In this document: positions 37,299 through 47,609 of the stretch, piece after piece
How the letters are laid out: each line of letters begins with the position of its first letter
Position numbering within the stretch: position 1 is the first letter of the stretch
DNA from: Helicobacter trogontum
GTDB lineage: Bacteria; Campylobacterota; Campylobacteria; Campylobacterales; Helicobacteraceae
NCBI RefSeq assembly: GCF_000765905.2
Contig: NZ_JRPL02000016.1
Location: 1 to 47,693, forward strand
Direction: 5' to 3'
DNA: 47,693 nucleotides
Made by a program: the position numbers and the translations under genes
The notes under the pieces: model-generated
Database searches by the model: none
Seen by the model: the letters and a program-made list of their open reading frames with translations, nothing else
Told to the model about the DNA's origin: nothing

Positions 37299-39311
37299 TT
37301 AAAACTTCTTTCTATTAACATCTTCTAGAATCTTAACTGCAACAGAATCTATTGCATTGCTTATTTCTTGTGATTGATTTGCAATGACTACATTTTGTTG
37401 TGTTGTTTGTTCTAATTGAGAGATAGATTCATTAATCTGACTGATACCTTGTGCTTGCTCTTTAATAGATTCTGCCATATCATTAATGCTTTGCACTAAG
37501 ATATTTGTATTTGCTTCAATCTCACCTAGAGATTTTTGTGTTCTCTCTGCTAGTTTTCTTACTTCATCAGCTACAACCGCAAAACCTCTACCATGCTCTC
37601 CTGCTCTTGCTGCTTCTATTGCAGCATTTAATGCAAGGAGATTTGTTTGATCTGCTATATCTCTAATAATACCTATAACATTTTTAATGTCTTCACTTTG
37701 TGTGATAACTTCATTTGTTCTGCCACTTACATTTTGCATTGAGCTTGTAATTTCTTCGACTGATGCTGCAGTTTGTTGTAATGAACTTGCTTGTGTGTTT
37801 GAGCTTTGTGTAAGTGCAGTTACTGCTTCTTCTAAATCTTTTGATTTAGATTCTAGTTCTTTAGCAAAGCCTTGACTTGTATAAAGCATCTTTCGAATCT
37901 CTTCACCTAAGGTGTTTGTCACTATATCTACTCTACCACTTGCATCTTTTACTTCTGTAGTAAAATCAAGTTTGGTATAAGATTCAAACACTCGATTAAT
38001 CTCATTAAGGTTTTTACCTACTCCTACAGCTAAAAGATTTAATAACTCATTTACAGAATCTCTTAATTCATTTAATTGTGGACTATTTCCTTTTTGTTCA
38101 ATAAGTCTATCAGCATGTCCTTGCTTTGCTCTATCTATGACTTGAAGAGATTCTGCTACAAGAGCTTTATCAGATTCTAATCCAAGCTTTGTTTTTTCAA
38201 TATTGTCATTGATGGCTCGTGCCATGACACCAAATTCATCTACAGATGTAATATTTATAGTTCGTGCATTTGTCCTCTCATGATTCAAGAAAGCAAAGAA
38301 ATCAATCAAACATTGTTGTATCTGAGTAATAGGACGCAAGAAAAAGCTAACAAGTCCAAAAAGAACCGCACTAGCAAACAATGCAAAAAATATCCCAATG
38401 CCAATTTGTGTATATCCATGCATTTCAATAGGTCCCTCTATATCATCAAGTTTTTCAAAGCTACACAATGTGTAAGGTGAAAATATCTTGTCATGCGAGG
38501 TTTTACACTGGGCAAGTCTAGTGACCCCATTATCTTCAATCTTAAATGGGACATACTCTTCCATCTTTGCAGATCGTTCCACCACTTCATCAAATATTGG
38601 ATTCTTCTTCATAATAATCTCTGTATTAGTTGCAAGATATGGAATATTTTTATCATCAAGAACAAACATATGACTCTCATTTTTCTCACCTAAAAAGATG
38701 AAGTAATCCTGCAAAGTAGATAGCAAAATATCAACACCAACAACTGCCACAACTCTACTATCTTTTACAATAGGGTAAGCATAAGTAATGTGTGGCTTAC
38801 CAGTTATTGAGTCTTCATAGACTTCAGTTTGATAGAGACCATTTTTCGCAACAGCACCAATATACCAAGGACGTTGTGCAGCATTGTAATCACTTGTATA
38901 TTTACCACCACGCATTCTGTATGGCAAACCTTGTTTATCTGTCCCATCCTCAGACTCCACAACAACACCGCTAGGGAAACCTACGTAAGAATTTAGAGTG
39001 CTTGTTGAATGTCTATGTAATTGCAACAAGTGTCCAACCGCTCTTATTGCAACATCCTCATCCTCAAATGTGCTTAATGGTAGAGCATTAATAGAATCTG
39101 CTAAACCTTTTAGGGCAGTAGCGTATTTTTGATTAAAATCTTGTAAAATCAAATTTACTACACGCAATTCATACGCTTGTGACAACGTTGCGTCTTCCAT
39201 GGATTGCCTTTTTTGCATAGTCATAGTAATCATGCTTAGAGCAATGATGCCAAACATAATAACCGCCACCGCAATAAGTGCAACTTTTGTCTTAATGCTC
39301 ATCTTTCTCAC
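37299..39311 (-). CDS. Methyl-accepting chemotaxis protein with dCache amino-acid-type sensor
   Basis: This 670-residue membrane receptor has a first membrane helix ([19 protein letters not shown]), a periplasmic dCache domain (about 35-295), a second helix (about 303-326), a HAMP-like linker and the cytoplasmic signalling domain with the tip [20 protein letters not shown]. The sensor carries Y142, R147, W149, Y150 (YNAAQRPWY), D167 (YEDSITG) and D194 (VVGVDI), matching the published amino-acid-binding dCache_1AA motif, so an amino acid is the likely ligand. The protein has no C-terminal CheR/CheB pentapeptide. GTG 39311 has GAGGAG six bases upstream; ATG 39302 is an alternative. Confidence 0.9.
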   Translation of the reverse strand: MRKMSIKTKVALIAVAVIMFGIIALSMITMTMQKRQSMEDATLSQAYELRVVNLILQDFNQKYATALKGLADSINALPLSTFEDEDVAIRAVGHLLQLHRHSTSTLNSYVGFPSGVVVESEDGTDKQGLPYRMRGGKYTSDYNAAQRPWYIGAVAKNGLYQTEVYEDSITGKPHITYAYPIVKDSRVVAVVGVDILLSTLQDYFIFLGEKNESHMFVLDDKNIPYLATNTEIIMKKNPIFDEVVERSAKMEEYVPFKIEDNGVTRLAQCKTSHDKIFSPYTLCSFEKLDDIEGPIEMHGYTQIGIGIFFALFASAVLFGLVSFFLRPITQIQQCLIDFFAFLNHERTNARTINITSVDEFGVMARAINDNIEKTKLGLESDKALVAESLQVIDRAKQGHADRLIEQKGNSPQLNELRDSVNELLNLLAVGVGKNLNEINRVFESYTKLDFTTEVKDASGRVDIVTNTLGEEIRKMLYTSQGFAKELESKSKDLEEAVTALTQSSNTQASSLQQTAASVEEITSSMQNVSGRTNEVITQSEDIKNVIGIIRDIADQTNLLALNAAIEAARAGEHGRGFAVVADEVRKLAERTQKSLGEIEANTNILVQSINDMAESIKEQAQGISQINESISQLEQTTQQNVVIANQSQEISNAIDSVAVKILEDVNRKKF

Positions 39312-39857
39312 AGGTTGCTCCTCGTCTCAAAGAATCTTATATTACAATACAATTTCTACACAACATTCACAGTGAATATTAGATACAAAATAAAACCTTT
39401 GTAATAAGCAGAATTATTCCATACGAATGGTTAAAGTTTATTTAAGTATATAAAGTTTATATTTGAATATATTGTTATTTTCTATAGTGTTACATTTTGA
39501 TACTTAAAGCATATTTTCTTATACTGCTATTCATGTTATTATAGAAATAATTCCTAAAATATATTATAACACCACGATTGCAAGATTAATTACCCTAGAA
39601 ACTCTTAATATACAATCATTTTAGCTGCAATAAATCTAGCTATATTTTCCTATGAAATTCAGTATGAAGATAATAAAAGAAGATAATAAAATGGGATATC
39701 AAAATGTGGGGGAGGCTTAAACTATAGCTGCAAGAACTATCTAATACAAACTTATTCACACCAAGTGAGAAATAAGTCTCGACTTATTTACAAAACATGC
39801 AAAAAATCATTCCATTAATTGCACATATATGGAAACAAAAATAAGATAAGTAGCTTT
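39312..39857. other. Gene-free stretch between the chemoreceptor gene and ilvC
   Basis: About 545 bases without a supported ORF. It should hold the chemoreceptor promoter; I could not place a flagellar-type sigma factor site with confidence. Confidence 0.3.
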
Positions 39858-40901
<1,044 letters not shown>

Positions 40902-40965
40902 TCATCTTAAAAAATAAAAATTTAGGTATATAATATCATAAAAATTACAATAAAAGGGGAATAGA

Positions 40966-43722
40966 ATGCAACAAGAATTACATAAATATGAATTTTTGAA
41001 AACAATCCTGCTTGAAGTTATTGAAGAAAATAGCCCAGAAGTTAAAGAAATATTTCTTATGCTTTTTGATTCTCTGAGAGACAAGAATACTGATTCTGCA
41101 AAGTTTAAGGAGCTATTTCATAAGATAAGTGAAAGCGAATATCTCATGGGCGTTATCAAAGCATGTTCTCTGCACAATATTATTCTTAACATTTATGAGG
41201 AACAAGAGCAAGCTAAGATTGCAAGTGTATCCCGCAGTATTACCACTGCTTACAAGAGTCTTGAAGAAGAGGGATTTGATCGAATCGATTGCGACAGGGT
41301 ATTGGAATCTATCAGATTCTATCCTGTATTTACTGCTCACCCCACAGAATCTCGCCGTCGCACTTTCCTTGAAGCACATCAAGAAATTACCAAAGAATTA
41401 GAAAAAATTGAGCAATTCTCTTATATGCCAAGCGAACAAATCCCTTACAAAGATCGAGAAATAACTCAAAGTAGAGAAAGCATTAAATATAGACTACATC
41501 TTCTATGGAAAAGTCATTTAGTACGCAGTGAAAAACTTGAGGTGATTTTTGAGCTTGATAATCTACTATTCATTATTGAAAATAGTGTTTTGCCAAGTGC
41601 TTTAAGAGTGCTTAATCAAATATCAGATAGACTAAATAAACCTCTAAAAATTTCCCCTATAAAACTTGGTAGTTGGATAGGTGGTGATAGAGATGGGAAT
41701 CCTTTTGTCAGCAATGAAATGATGACGCGTGTCATGAAAATGCAGCATGAACTAATCATACAATCCTATATTAAAGAAATTAATAAACTCATAAGAGAAC
41801 TCTCCCTATCTGTTGATTTTTGCATACCAAGTAAAGAATTGCAAAAATCACTACAAAAAGAAAAAGGCTATCTCAACCAGACTTCATTAAAACTGCATGA
41901 ACGAGAGCCATTTCGCGCAAAACTTAATCTCATGAAACTCAAATTGCAAAACCACTTACTTAAAGTGAATGCAGCAAATGATATAGATTTTACCTATCAG
42001 AATCCAAAAGAGCTTTTAGAAGACATTGATATGCTAATTGCTTCGTTAGATTCCATTGCATCAAAGCGATTAAAAAGTTTAAGAAATCTTGTATTGCTTG
42101 GCGGATTTCATCTCATGCAGCTTGACTTTAGAGAGCACAGAGATATGTATATAAATGCGGTCACTGAAGTATTATGTTTGCTTGGTTACACAGATAGTGA
42201 TTTTATGCACCGACATGAGTCAAAAAAGATTGAGATTCTCAATAAGGTTTTAAATGAACCACCATTGAATCTTAATAGTATTTTATGGGATGTAAGCCCA
42301 CAGACCCGTCATACACTTAATGCCTTTCTAAGGATTTTATGGGCAAAAAAAACAATCAGTAAAGATATTTTAAAAAGTGTAATTGTATCCATGACGACAA
42401 CTGCTAGTGATTTGCTTGCTGTGTTGTATCTTGCATATTGTAGTGGCTTGTGGCAAAAAGGCAAGGTAAAAACTACAGAGAATGGTGAATGCATAATAAA
42501 AGATGGCAAATCTGGAATCTTTATCACACCACTATTTGAAACTATAGAAGACTTGGAAAATGCACAAGAAATTCTAGAGATACTTAGTAAAAATGAACAT
42601 TATAGGCAATATCTAAAAGATTCTGGGAATGCTCAGCAGATTATGATTGGCTACTCTGACTCTAGTAAAGATGGCGGTATTTTTACATCCAATTATTCTC
42701 TCTACAAGGCAATCTCAAATCTTGTAAAATTAGAGCAAAGATTAGGCATTCACTTTATGCTCTTTCATGGTAAAGGTGGTAGTATTAGTCGCGGTGGTGG
42801 GCAACTTGAAAGTGCCCTCCTAGCATTTCCAAGGGGTAGTATCGGCACAACACTAAAGACGACAGAGCAAGGCGAGATCATATCATCACGCTATCTCAAT
42901 CCACGCGTAGCTATTAGAAGCTTTGCATTAACTCTAGCAAGTCTTTTAAAAAAAGCTGTGCATGATAACTTTTGTGCAAATGCAACAGATTCAAGCTTTG
43001 CTGATAAAAACATACAAGTAAAATGCAATGTAGATCCATACCTACCACGATTGGAAGAACTCTCTAGAATCTCGTATCGTACTTACAGGGATTTAGTATA
43101 TGAAACGCCAAATTTTGTAACCTATTTTAAACATGCCACACCTATTGAATTTATACAAAACCTAAATCTAGGTTCTCGCCCAAGCAAGAGAAAAGATACG
43201 CAAAAAGTAGAAGATCTGCGTGCTATTCCTTGGGTATTTGCATGGACGCAAAATAGATCTATTATCCCTGCATGGTATGGCTTAGGCAGTGCATTAAAAG
43301 GCATAAACGATAAGCAATTGCTACAAGATTGCTACAATGATTCCATATTTTTCAAAACCACAATCGACAACATCGCACAAGGTTTTATTAAGGTGGATAT
43401 GGAGATTGCTGCATTGTATAATGACTTCGTGCAAGACTTTGGTTTAAAACAAAGCATTTGGAGCAAAATCTATAATGAATATAACGAAACGCTTGAATGG
43501 CTACTCATCACTCGAAACGAAAATGAACTTTTAGATAGCAATAAAGAAGTAAGGGAGCCAATCTTGGCACGTATGCCAAATATTAAGGCTCTTAGTCTTT
43601 TACAAATCGAACTTGTAAGAAAATATAAACAAGCACAGTACCCAGATTTACGTCATCGCCTCATGGAGCAAATCCATGGCACAATCGTGGGTATCGCTCA
43701 AGGTATTAGAAATACAGGATGA
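40966..43722 (+). CDS. ppc: Phosphoenolpyruvate carboxylase
   Basis: This 918-residue enzyme fixes bicarbonate on PEP to give oxaloacetate, refilling the TCA cycle. Catalytic motifs: FTAHPTESRRR (His125), SWIGGDRDGNPFV, MIGYSDSSKDGG with the catalytic Lys, MLFHGKGGSISRGGG with the Arg-Gly loop, and PRGSIGTTLKTTEQGE. AIPWVFAWTQNRSIIPAWYG and the C-terminal IAQGIRNTG are typical. Length is normal for bacterial PEPC. AAAGGGGAA precedes ATG 40966. It is the last backbone gene before the second island. Confidence 0.96.
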   Translation: MQQELHKYEFLKTILLEVIEENSPEVKEIFLMLFDSLRDKNTDSAKFKELFHKISESEYLMGVIKACSLHNIILNIYEEQEQAKIASVSRSITTAYKSLEEEGFDRIDCDRVLESIRFYPVFTAHPTESRRRTFLEAHQEITKELEKIEQFSYMPSEQIPYKDREITQSRESIKYRLHLLWKSHLVRSEKLEVIFELDNLLFIIENSVLPSALRVLNQISDRLNKPLKISPIKLGSWIGGDRDGNPFVSNEMMTRVMKMQHELIIQSYIKEINKLIRELSLSVDFCIPSKELQKSLQKEKGYLNQTSLKLHEREPFRAKLNLMKLKLQNHLLKVNAANDIDFTYQNPKELLEDIDMLIASLDSIASKRLKSLRNLVLLGGFHLMQLDFREHRDMYINAVTEVLCLLGYTDSDFMHRHESKKIEILNKVLNEPPLNLNSILWDVSPQTRHTLNAFLRILWAKKTISKDILKSVIVSMTTTASDLLAVLYLAYCSGLWQKGKVKTTENGECIIKDGKSGIFITPLFETIEDLENAQEILEILSKNEHYRQYLKDSGNAQQIMIGYSDSSKDGGIFTSNYSLYKAISNLVKLEQRLGIHFMLFHGKGGSISRGGGQLESALLAFPRGSIGTTLKTTEQGEIISSRYLNPRVAIRSFALTLASLLKKAVHDNFCANATDSSFADKNIQVKCNVDPYLPRLEELSRISYRTYRDLVYETPNFVTYFKHATPIEFIQNLNLGSRPSKRKDTQKVEDLRAIPWVFAWTQNRSIIPAWYGLGSALKGINDKQLLQDCYNDSIFFKTTIDNIAQGFIKVDMEIAALYNDFVQDFGLKQSIWSKIYNEYNETLEWLLITRNENELLDSNKEVREPILARMPNIKALSLLQIELVRKYKQAQYPDLRHRLMEQIHGTIVGIAQGIRNTG

Positions 43723-43798
43723 GGCAAGGTGATAAGTCAGCAATGCAGCAAAGTATATAGTATATAATAATATCCTTGGAAGCATGAAATACAAGTAG

Positions 43799-43995
43799 AA
43801 AGGTATAAATCTAGCTAAGTATTTGCAACTCTTAGATATTAAGGATTAAAATAAACATGTTGTATTCAGTAATATGAAAAAACTTGCTTATCTAAGATTT
43901 TAATGGCGAATATTTTGTATTGATATATCTATTTAATTGTTACAGATATAAGAGGTGTAATGGATGGTTAAATAGTAGGAATGCGGGAGTGCTTT
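43799..43995 (+). pseudogene. Third relic of the same tyrosine integrase
   Basis: This segment aligns in the plus orientation with 11758-11952 and, reversed, with about 5771-5960. Shared words include TATTTGCAACTCTTAGAT, CTTGCTTATCTAAG and ATGGTTA followed by AGTA-GAATG. It is far more decayed than the other two copies, with no usable frame. It lies between ppc and the second toxin island, as expected for an old insertion boundary. Confidence 0.65.
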
Positions 43996-44666
43996 CTTAA
44001 CAATTATAAAATACATCACACTTCATTTTATAACCAGCAAAGTCTTAAAACTTTGGGTTAAAAAAGATTGAATCATTTAGCTTAATGTAAATCCATTTTT
44101 GGGCAAGGATGTGAAATTTATTCTTTTCTTGCAATAAGTTTGTTGTAACATTTAGCAGTGTTACCTAAACACTACTACTCACTCTTCAATAAACCCTCCT
44201 GCCCATTATTGTTAAAGTCATTTTTGTCTATAGTATCTCACTCTGCCAACTCACTCATAATCATGTAGCTAAAACTTGTAAGAAAGCAATAAATGCAAGC
44301 TAAAGAACATGCATACCCCCCCCCCCCCATTTCTAAGAGCAACCCACCCTATTGCAAGCAATAATAATGGTTTTTAGCTTACCCAAAATAGCAGATGCAA
44401 TAATAATCTCTTATATGAAATGGTATAGATAAACCCTATAGCGTGGTGGCAATCTCTATTATGCAACTAATCTCAGCCTAATATGTAATCCGTTAGATTC
44501 TTATGAAACTTCTCTCTCAAGCATAACAAATAAAAAATATTTGTCAAGAGATTATAGAATCTTCACAACGCACAAGGATAAGCGTTAATGAAAAAATGGG
44601 GATAAAAGCAAAATGATAAAGCAGATTCTACAATATATAGTGAATTTATTTAGAGAGGAGAAAAAG
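43996..44666. other. Gene-free stretch with a 13-C tract at 44316-44328
   Basis: No supported gene. The uninterrupted run of 13 C is striking in AT-rich DNA. On the minus strand it sits directly at an ATG (ATGGGG...) opening a frame of only about 30 codons. Such tracts drive phase variation in Helicobacter and Campylobacter, so this may be the remnant of a switchable gene. Confidence 0.55.
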
Positions 44667-45077
44667 ATGAATAGATTAAAAAATGGAATGAAAATTATTG
44701 ATTATTATACACTCTATAGAGATGATATTAAGAGATTCGAAGTATGTCTTCTTAACTTTAACTACGAAGATGCATGCCCTTATTGCCTTAAACTTTTATC
44801 AAAATATAAGCAATATAATGTAGTTTTAAACAAAGATTTTTTATTTGGACCATCTGAGAGTATTTGGGATTTTACAATCAATGATATTCCATATACTTGG
44901 AAATTTGATTTAGATTTTGCAGAAAATCAAATTAGGCCCACACATCAATATTCACAAGATAAAACCCTAGAAAAAATTATGCAAGACTTATGTGATATTC
45001 TTAATATGCTTGTAGAAAATGGTGAATTAGAATCTACTGATGATACATCAGAGGATTGGCAACCAAAGCATTATTAA
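44667..45077 (+). CDS. Small protein of unknown function, possible immunity protein
   Basis: This 136-residue acidic, soluble protein has no signal peptide. Notable words are MKIIDYYTLYRDDIKRFEVC, ACPYCLKLLSKYKQYN (a CPYC pair) and SIWDFTINDIPYTWKFDLDF. I do not recognise the family. AGAGGAG upstream of ATG 44667 is strong; an earlier ATG (44613) lacks one. It is the first gene of the second toxin island, with low-complexity relic DNA after it. Small acidic single genes in such islands are often immunity proteins, but that is inference. Confidence 0.5.
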   Translation: MNRLKNGMKIIDYYTLYRDDIKRFEVCLLNFNYEDACPYCLKLLSKYKQYNVVLNKDFLFGPSESIWDFTINDIPYTWKFDLDFAENQIRPTHQYSQDKTLEKIMQDLCDILNMLVENGELESTDDTSEDWQPKHY

Positions 45078-45323
45078 ACTCTAAAAACAACACAAATGCA
45101 TATTCTAAAGCCAACCCTACAGAATCTAAAGCAAAACCTCACACTTACACAACAATCAAACAAACATAGTTTCTAAAAACAAAAAAATAACACAAACAAA
45201 GATTCTAGTGCCATAGAATCCAAAATCTACCTCTTAGGTGAAGAAATAAAGATATATTTTAAAGAGTAATGGAAAGACAAACAAATTAGATTCTTTTCCT
45301 ATCTTTATAAACCACATAAAGAT
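45078..45323 (+). other. Relics of linker-type coding sequence before the RNase toxin
   Basis: Short frames broken by stops read like low-complexity toxin linker: SKNNTNAYSKANPTESKAKP in one and SSAIESKIYLLGEEIKIYFK in another. The composition (Lys, Asn, Ser, Glu) matches the linker of the carrier-like ORFs at the left end of the window. It probably represents the lost N-terminal part of the following toxin. Confidence 0.4.
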
Positions 45324-45998
45324 GTGGGAGTTGATGTAGAAAAAAGAGTGTATCGCTATGACACCCAAGTAGTCCATACAAAGCAAGAGGAAAAAGCTTG
45401 GTATGAGAATGAAAAGCTATGGAATACCATAGATGCTGTATCATTAGGTGCTGCTTTTATCCCTGTGGGTGGTTGGACTGCTGGTGTGGGAATTAAAGCC
45501 GGTGCAGAAGGTGCAAAAGTTGCTATCCGTTGGGCTAGTAAGAAACTCACAACAAGAACTCTAAAACTAAGAAATACGCAAAACAAAATCACAATTCAAC
45601 AATATGAGTATAAAATAACAAAATATATCACTCGTTCTACCAATAGAGTAGCTAAACCTAAATATCCAAAACAAAGCCTTAGCCAAATGCCACAGCATGT
45701 AAGAGCTAGGTATGAGGAAAGAGTAGCGAATAATTGGAAAAGAAGTAAAGGCAGGACAGGTAAAAGGCTTGAAGCAGGTAAAGATTGGCAAAACGACATA
45801 GCACAATTACCTACTAAAGATAAGCAGGGTAATCCTATCTTTTACAAAGAACATGATATAAGTATAGCATCCCATACAAATGGTAGAGGTGCAGAACGAA
45901 TTGTAGTAGGACATAGTCAAGATGGCAATGTGTTGTATGACTATATCTACTACACACCAAATCATTACAATGATTTCATACATTTGATACCAAAATAA
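45324..45998 (+). CDS. Barnase-type ribonuclease toxin domain (orphan C-terminal module)
   Basis: This 224-codon frame has a Gly/Ala-rich segment (about 38-68, LGAAFIPVGGWTAGVG), a basic linker, then a C-terminal domain of the barnase/RNase T1-like fold. The catalytic triad can be read as Glu176 (FYKEHDI), Arg192 (GAERIVVG) and His214 (YYTPNHYNDF). Such domains are RNase toxins at the C-termini of T6SS, Rhs and contact-dependent effectors. The start is doubtful: GTG 45324 has no binding site, the frame is open back to a TAG at 45288-45290, and no delivery domain remains. Three barstar-like genes follow, the first ten bases later. Confidence 0.7.
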   Translation: MGVDVEKRVYRYDTQVVHTKQEEKAWYENEKLWNTIDAVSLGAAFIPVGGWTAGVGIKAGAEGAKVAIRWASKKLTTRTLKLRNTQNKITIQQYEYKITKYITRSTNRVAKPKYPKQSLSQMPQHVRARYEERVANNWKRSKGRTGKRLEAGKDWQNDIAQLPTKDKQGNPIFYKEHDISIASHTNGRGAERIVVGHSQDGNVLYDYIYYTPNHYNDFIHLIPK

Positions 45999-46008
45999 AG
46001 GATAAAAA

Positions 46009-46485
46009 ATGATTAAATTAAAAGTTAAAGATGAGATTATGGAATATGGAATCTATACCATACAAAGCGAAAGTGAGATACCAAAGGAACTCATAGAAGA
46101 CAAATATACTTTTTATGTCAAGATAAATGGCAAGGATATAAAAGATTATGAATTTGACTATATGGATATTATGCAAAATGCCTTTTTATTTCACACCAAA
46201 GATTGTGTGGGTAATCCCAATGCTTTTAGAGATTGGATGAGTGATTTAGGTTGGCTTACTTGCGATGATGGGAATGGCATGTTTTATAAAAACATTATCC
46301 TAGTCTTTGAACATTGGAATGATGTGGGTAAAGGTTGGTTTAGTAGTGGAGAAAAGCTAAGAGATAAGATACTAGAGGATTTTATGAGAGATGGAGGGAT
46401 TTTAGAAATATTGTATGAACACAGAGAAGAATATTGGGAAGATTATGATAACCTTCAGGTTTTTAATATTTATCTTATCCCATAA
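46009..46485 (+). CDS. Barstar-like immunity protein (copy 1)
   Basis: This 158-residue acidic cytoplasmic protein follows the RNase toxin by ten bases, with AAAGGA upstream of ATG 46009. The barstar pattern is visible: FYVKINGKDIKDYEFDYMD, then GNPNAFRDWMSDLGWL (matching the acidic barnase-binding helix GENLDALWDCLTGW) and NIILVFEHWND (matching PLVLEWRQF), with the last strand NLQVFNIYLIP. Barstar blocks the RNase active site with acidic side chains. This is the expected cognate inhibitor of the toxin at 45324. It is divergent from the two downstream copies. Confidence 0.7.
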   Translation: MIKLKVKDEIMEYGIYTIQSESEIPKELIEDKYTFYVKINGKDIKDYEFDYMDIMQNAFLFHTKDCVGNPNAFRDWMSDLGWLTCDDGNGMFYKNIILVFEHWNDVGKGWFSSGEKLRDKILEDFMRDGGILEILYEHREEYWEDYDNLQVFNIYLIP

Positions 46486-46579
46486 ACTTTTAGTAAAGAT
46501 TCCAAATATAATTCTGCACAATATAGAAAACACGATATAAATTAAAAGATAAGTAGAAAGGCTAAAAGAGATTCTGAAT

Positions 46580-46675
46580 AACTTCCAACAAGACATAATA
46601 AAGATGATAAACTTTTAAGAGACTATATCTACTATACAAGGTCATTACAAAACATTTGTGAAAATCATAGAATAA
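46580..46675 (+). pseudogene. 3' stub of a barnase-type toxin (copy 2)
   Basis: The translation reads HNKDDKLLRDYIYYT and, after a one-base shift, GHYKTFVKIIE then TAA. This matches the toxin end HSQDGNVLYDYIYYT and NHYNDFIHLI, including the catalytic His region. It ends 10 bases before the next immunity gene, whose ribosome binding site follows it. It is thus the last trace of a second toxin allele. Confidence 0.65.
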
Positions 46676-46685
46676 GGAGAATAGT

Positions 46686-47120
46686 ATGAATTATGCTAAA
46701 AAAGACAATAAAGTGTATTTTGTAAAATCTATGGACGAAGTAATGCTAAAAGACGATAAAGACTTATTTATCGTTAAGCTAGATGGCTTAGAGCTTCACA
46801 CCTTTGATGAGTTTGAAAAAACAGCTAGAAAAGCCTTTCAAACACCTACCGATGAAAGTATGTTTTGGCTAGATGAACCAGGAAATCCTTTTGTTGGTTG
46901 GATAACAGAACTTGAGTGGCTCTTAGATGCAGGATTTAATTCCTTTGCTTTGATTGTAGAGAATTGGAGTAAGACATTAGATAAAGAGCCGCAAAGAGAA
47001 AAAGAAATAGAATTTCTTTTATTTATATTTCAAGACATTTGCGATTTTTGGGGATATGAAGTTGTAAAGTGCGTTTCCTATGGAGAACCCAAAGACTTTA
47101 ATATCTATTTGGTGGGCTAA
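46686..47120 (+). CDS. Barstar-like immunity protein (copy 2)
   Basis: This 144-residue acidic protein has AAGGAG six bases before ATG 46686. Barstar-like features: LFIVKLDGLELHTFDEFEKT, ARKAFQTPTDESM, GNPFVGWITELEWL, FALIVENWSKTL (central Glu) and the last strand PKDFNIYLVG. It follows a toxin 3' stub rather than a full toxin, so it is an orphan immunity gene. It is nearly identical to copy 3 in its first 30 and last 10 residues, showing recent duplication with divergence in the middle. Confidence 0.7.
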   Translation: MNYAKKDNKVYFVKSMDEVMLKDDKDLFIVKLDGLELHTFDEFEKTARKAFQTPTDESMFWLDEPGNPFVGWITELEWLLDAGFNSFALIVENWSKTLDKEPQREKEIEFLLFIFQDICDFWGYEVVKCVSYGEPKDFNIYLVG

Positions 47121-47170
47121 TATGCTATACACAAGATCATTATCAAACATTTGTGAAAATCATAGAATAA
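47121..47170 (+). pseudogene. 3' stub of a barnase-type toxin (copy 3)
   Basis: Directly after the stop of the preceding gene, the frame reads YTQDHYQTFVKIIE and TAA (47126-47170), matching the toxin end YTPNHYNDFIHLI with the catalytic His. Only about 15 codons remain. The next immunity gene starts 10 bases later. Confidence 0.65.
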
Positions 47171-47180
47171 GGAGAATAGT

Positions 47181-47609
47181 ATGAATTATGCTAAAAAAGA
47201 CAATAAAGTGTATTTTGTCAAATCTATGGATGAAGTAACTTTGAAAGACGATAAAGACTTATTTATCGTTAAGCTAGATGGCTCAAAGTTGCATACTTAT
47301 GATGAGTTTGAAAAGACAGCCAAAGCTGCCTTTCAAACACCCACTGATGAGAGTATGAACTGGTTAAATGAACCAGGAAATCCATTTTGTTGGATAGACG
47401 AATTAGATTGGCTCTTAGATGCAGGATTTAATTCCTTTGCGTTGATTGTAGAGAATTGGAGTAAGACATTGGATAGGGATAGTCAAAAGAAAAAAGAGAG
47501 TCTTTTATGGGATTTTAATTATATCTGTGATTATTGGGGATATGAACTTTTGGAAGTTAGGGGTGGCTCTATAGAACCAAAAGACTTTAATATCTATTTG
47601 GTGGGCTAG
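47181..47609 (+). CDS. Barstar-like immunity protein (copy 3)
   Basis: This 142-residue paralogue of copy 2 has the same binding site and N-terminus (MNYAKKDNKVYFVKSMDEV), LFIVKLDGSKLHTYDEFEKT, GNPFCWIDELDWLLDAGFNS, FALIVENWSKTLDRD and the final PKDFNIYLVG. Differences cluster in the C-terminal third (SQKKKESLLWDFNYICDYW, LEVRGGSIE), the part that could tune specificity. It probably neutralises a related RNase toxin. The window ends 84 bases later without a further recognisable gene. Confidence 0.7.
   Translation: MNYAKKDNKVYFVKSMDEVTLKDDKDLFIVKLDGSKLHTYDEFEKTAKAAFQTPTDESMNWLNEPGNPFCWIDELDWLLDAGFNSFALIVENWSKTLDRDSQKKKESLLWDFNYICDYWGYELLEVRGGSIEPKDFNIYLVG

Larger units (their letters stand above)
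46626..47609 (+). repeat. Direct tandem repeat of toxin-stub plus immunity-gene unit (495-bp period)
   Basis: The unit consisting of a toxin stub, a ribosome binding site and a barstar-like gene occurs twice in a row. The two ATG codons are exactly 495 bases apart (46686 and 47181), and the bases from ACATTTGTGAAAATC to the start codon are the same in both. Confidence 0.8.
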
